Positions 61,961 to 64,000 of a stretch of 64,000 nucleotides of DNA are shown here, in pieces (position 1 is the first letter of the stretch; every line of letters begins with the position of its first letter). The position numbers and the translations under genes are program-made. The notes beneath the pieces were generated by a model. The model saw only the letters and a program-made list of their open reading frames with translations. It was not told the DNA's origin and searched no databases. The stretch comes from Opisthorchis felineus (taxonomy: Eukaryota; Platyhelminthes; Trematoda; Opisthorchiida; Opisthorchiidae): the NCBI GenBank assembly GCA_004794785.1, contig SJOL01005721.1:276510-340509 (forward strand), in the 5' to 3' direction.

Positions 61961-62104
61961 GAGTTTATACAGGCATACAACTTCCCAGCAGGTTGATTGT
62001 ATTTGTTTGGGTTATTACTTTCATCAGTCGTCTACAGTAAACATTATTTCACATGTTTATTACATGGTCACAACAATGAAGTACACGTGGAAACAATCAC
62101 GTAG
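61961..62104 (+). CDS. Possible internal exon, unidentified
   Basis: Bounded by TTTGTTTGCAG| and CGTAG|GTAAAA, open in the frame SLYRHTTSQQVDCICLGYYF. Start and end phases are both 2. It cannot follow the signal-peptide exon (phase 1) directly. In the frame that would join, it stops after about 25 codons. Either a missing exon lies between or the two are unrelated. Confidence 0.22.
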
Positions 62105-62270
62105 GTAAAAAATAGAACAACCCTTGTGCCAAACTGGACAATGGGGTTCCACCGTAGTCCTAACGAGGCAAAACGACCAAAGTCGACTGCCAAATGACAC
62201 GAGCGTAATGACGCACATTGAAGCATCCAGTGAAAGTATGAAACAGACTGGATGGACATTACATATCCAG

Positions 62271-62577
62271 ATTGCTGTCGCTTACCAGTCAAATCAATTC
62301 GGAGGAATTTTTTGGAGATATGGTGCTAAACTGCAAAGACAAAACATTACCCAATCTGAACATGTCTCTCCGCCAACCAGCTGCGCTATTCAGTTTCCCT
62401 GTAATTACTCATAAACATGTTCGGAAACTTCGCACTGTCCACTTTGCTAAAGCCCACATGCATGATGCCTCACTTGCTGACGAAAAAGCTGATACGGTGC
62501 AGACACAAGTCCAGATGGAATGCTTGCACAATCAGGCCAAAGGACTCCCGCTAACGAAATCAGTTAAAAAATGTTGA
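62271..62577 (+). CDS. Possible terminal exon, unidentified
   Basis: The acceptor ATCCAG|A (or the alternative ACCAG|T, giving 62289) restores the phase of the exon ending at 62104. The frame runs about 100 codons to TGA at 62575-62577. The sequence is basic and polar (NSEEFFGDMVLNCKDKTL, ending in KKC). A canonical AATAAA follows at 62650-62655. The consistent phase and the polyadenylation signal are the only support; no family is recognised. Confidence 0.25.
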
Positions 62578-62649
62578 TATCGGTACAATCTGCGGACATA
62601 GAAGACCCCGTTCCATTTTCATGTGCCACGCTGGAACTACTGCCAGGCA

Positions 62650-62655
62650 AATAAA
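62650..62655 (+). terminator. AATAAA polyadenylation signal candidate
   Basis: Canonical hexamer 73 bases after the stop of the open frame ending at 62577. In AT-rich DNA such hexamers also arise by chance. Confidence 0.3.
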
Positions 62656-64000
62656 CATCCCTGTTAAATGGCAGGCTTGTGATCTCTTCAGCTAAGTAAA
62701 ATTACTTGTATTAATCTGACCGCTTATTTGAAGTGAGATGTGTTCAATCACACTGGTAAACATTTAACACCGGAGCATAGAGTTCGCCTTGATAAAGAAC
62801 CAGAAAACTTCGATTGTTACGTTTATACAATTCTATTAACCAGTTTTGGTGCGCGACACTTACACTTCTTGGAGAACAAGCATTTAAAATGAGCAGTTCA
62901 CCAAAATTTCATAACCCCAATATGCTACTTAGCCTCATGCTAGGAATGCGCGGTTCCACGTATCATAAAGTAGCGCACTGTTTAGTCGGTCTTTTACGTC
63001 AGGTTTATCAGCCCTTTATGAATTTTGTCAGACGACCAACAGCACACTTAAGGGTTCCATTGGACTGTTTTCTGCTGACTTCAAGTTTAACTAAAGTCCT
63101 GTGACGTTGAACTGTTAATTTTTTGCTTAAACGCATGGTCAGTCAAGCCACAGGCTTCCCAGTTGTCTCACTGATCGACCCTGTCATTGTCGGTACAGAG
63201 GAAATTCGCTTTGCTTTCGAAATCGTTGATTATGGTCAAAGGACAGTTTTACCCAGCTCCCCCTCAAGTTTCACTTCACTCCTGATACATTCTTAGCCAT
63301 GGCACAAAGCTTCACATGATATCGCAAGCGCGAGACGTTACAAACAGTCTGTTGATAGTATCTCACTTGCTACAAATTAAAAATATTCAGGTTTATTCAC
63401 TGATCTTCCTAACAACCTCTCTCAGCTAATCTGTCTTAACCAAACGGTACTTTAGCATTTTTAGATTTTCCGCTCAATATACTTTTGGATAAACATACCA
63501 ATCCGCACTATTCTCCCTAAAACAACCTGAATTAGACAGTAAACGCACATTTCAGGTTGTCCATTGGTGATTCATAGTTGCGGTCTATCCAAACCACCTC
63601 TCCAGAAAGTGAGAAATACTTCCAGTTGACTTGGAAAACCCCACCACCTTGACGCTAATCTCAAACCAATTGCATTCGTTTGAAACCCTGTGACATTTTT
63701 CATCGTTGTTAGCGCTTGCCAAACCCATCAATATGTGTTTCACATGGATGGCTGATGAAAATGAGGGCAATATTCACATCTGCCCAATTATGTCTTCACG
63801 CTTCAAATAGTTTGAGAAAACTCGACGCTTTACACTTACTTCTAACATAGATATATTAGATTTTTGAGAGCTATTTACTGAATGCTCTGTACAATACCTC
63901 CAGATACTACGAGAACCTCTATAGATCATTCCTTTCAGCAGCCCTCAGTTACTCCATTTGAATACTACACTTCGTCTCATTGTGATTTCACTTTATTCCT
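62656..64000. other. Right-end sequence without identified genes
   Basis: Open frames at 62814-63104 (+) and 63585-63770 (-) are unrecognised. No repeats or RNA genes noted. Confidence 0.4.

Noticed and set aside
1..64000. CRISPR arrays, bacterial operons, rRNA or canonical tRNA genes
   Set aside because: No spaced direct repeats of CRISPR type, no dense ORF tiling and no tRNA cloverleaf. The polymerase III box pairs found sit in SINE-like repeats.

Overview
This is eukaryotic DNA, most likely from a parasitic flatworm (trematode, possibly a diphyllobothriid cestode). The evidence is one gene split into many small GT-AG exons by introns of 0.2-4.8 kb, AT-rich introns and spacers, and decayed RTE-type LINEs, Ty3/gypsy pieces and tRNA-derived SINEs of the kinds common in those genomes. 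The taxon is inferred; nothing in the window fixes the species.

The left two thirds (315-42696, + strand) is one gene: the ortholog of rootletin (CROCC), the coiled-coil protein that builds ciliary rootlets and links centrioles. I mapped 19 exons. Every junction is GT-AG and the reading phase carries across all 18 introns. Together they encode 1839 complete codons plus a stop, starting inside the conserved N-terminal domain ([13 protein letters not shown] in the first exon) and ending with the rootletin-specific tail ([34 protein letters not shown]). Only the extreme N-terminus and the promoter lie left of the window.

The introns hold mobile-element debris: a tRNA-related unit at about 3720-4100, a SINE at 8940-9400, a second copy of the same repeat body in reverse at 17665-17995, a dead Ty3/gypsy RT-RNase H fragment at 22985-23880, a LINE RT fragment at 27150-27840, a probable gypsy integrase fragment at 37560-38000 and another SINE at 41900-42150.

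From 42697 to about 61150 I see no convincing conserved gene. This spacer has an RTE LINE 3' end (47520-48250, - strand), a second LINE piece (49140-49440, -), a possible third (53359-53628, -), TA microsatellites, and a 104-bp tandem duplication ending in TA repeats.

At the right edge a second gene may begin: a TATA box at 61152 followed by an ATG exon (61214-61268) encoding a clean signal peptide that runs straight into a GTGAGT donor. Two further open exons (61961-62104 and 62271-62577, with AATAAA at 62650) are mutually in phase but do not join the signal-peptide exon directly, so that model is tentative.

No prokaryotic systems, CRISPR arrays or canonical tRNA/rRNA genes were seen.
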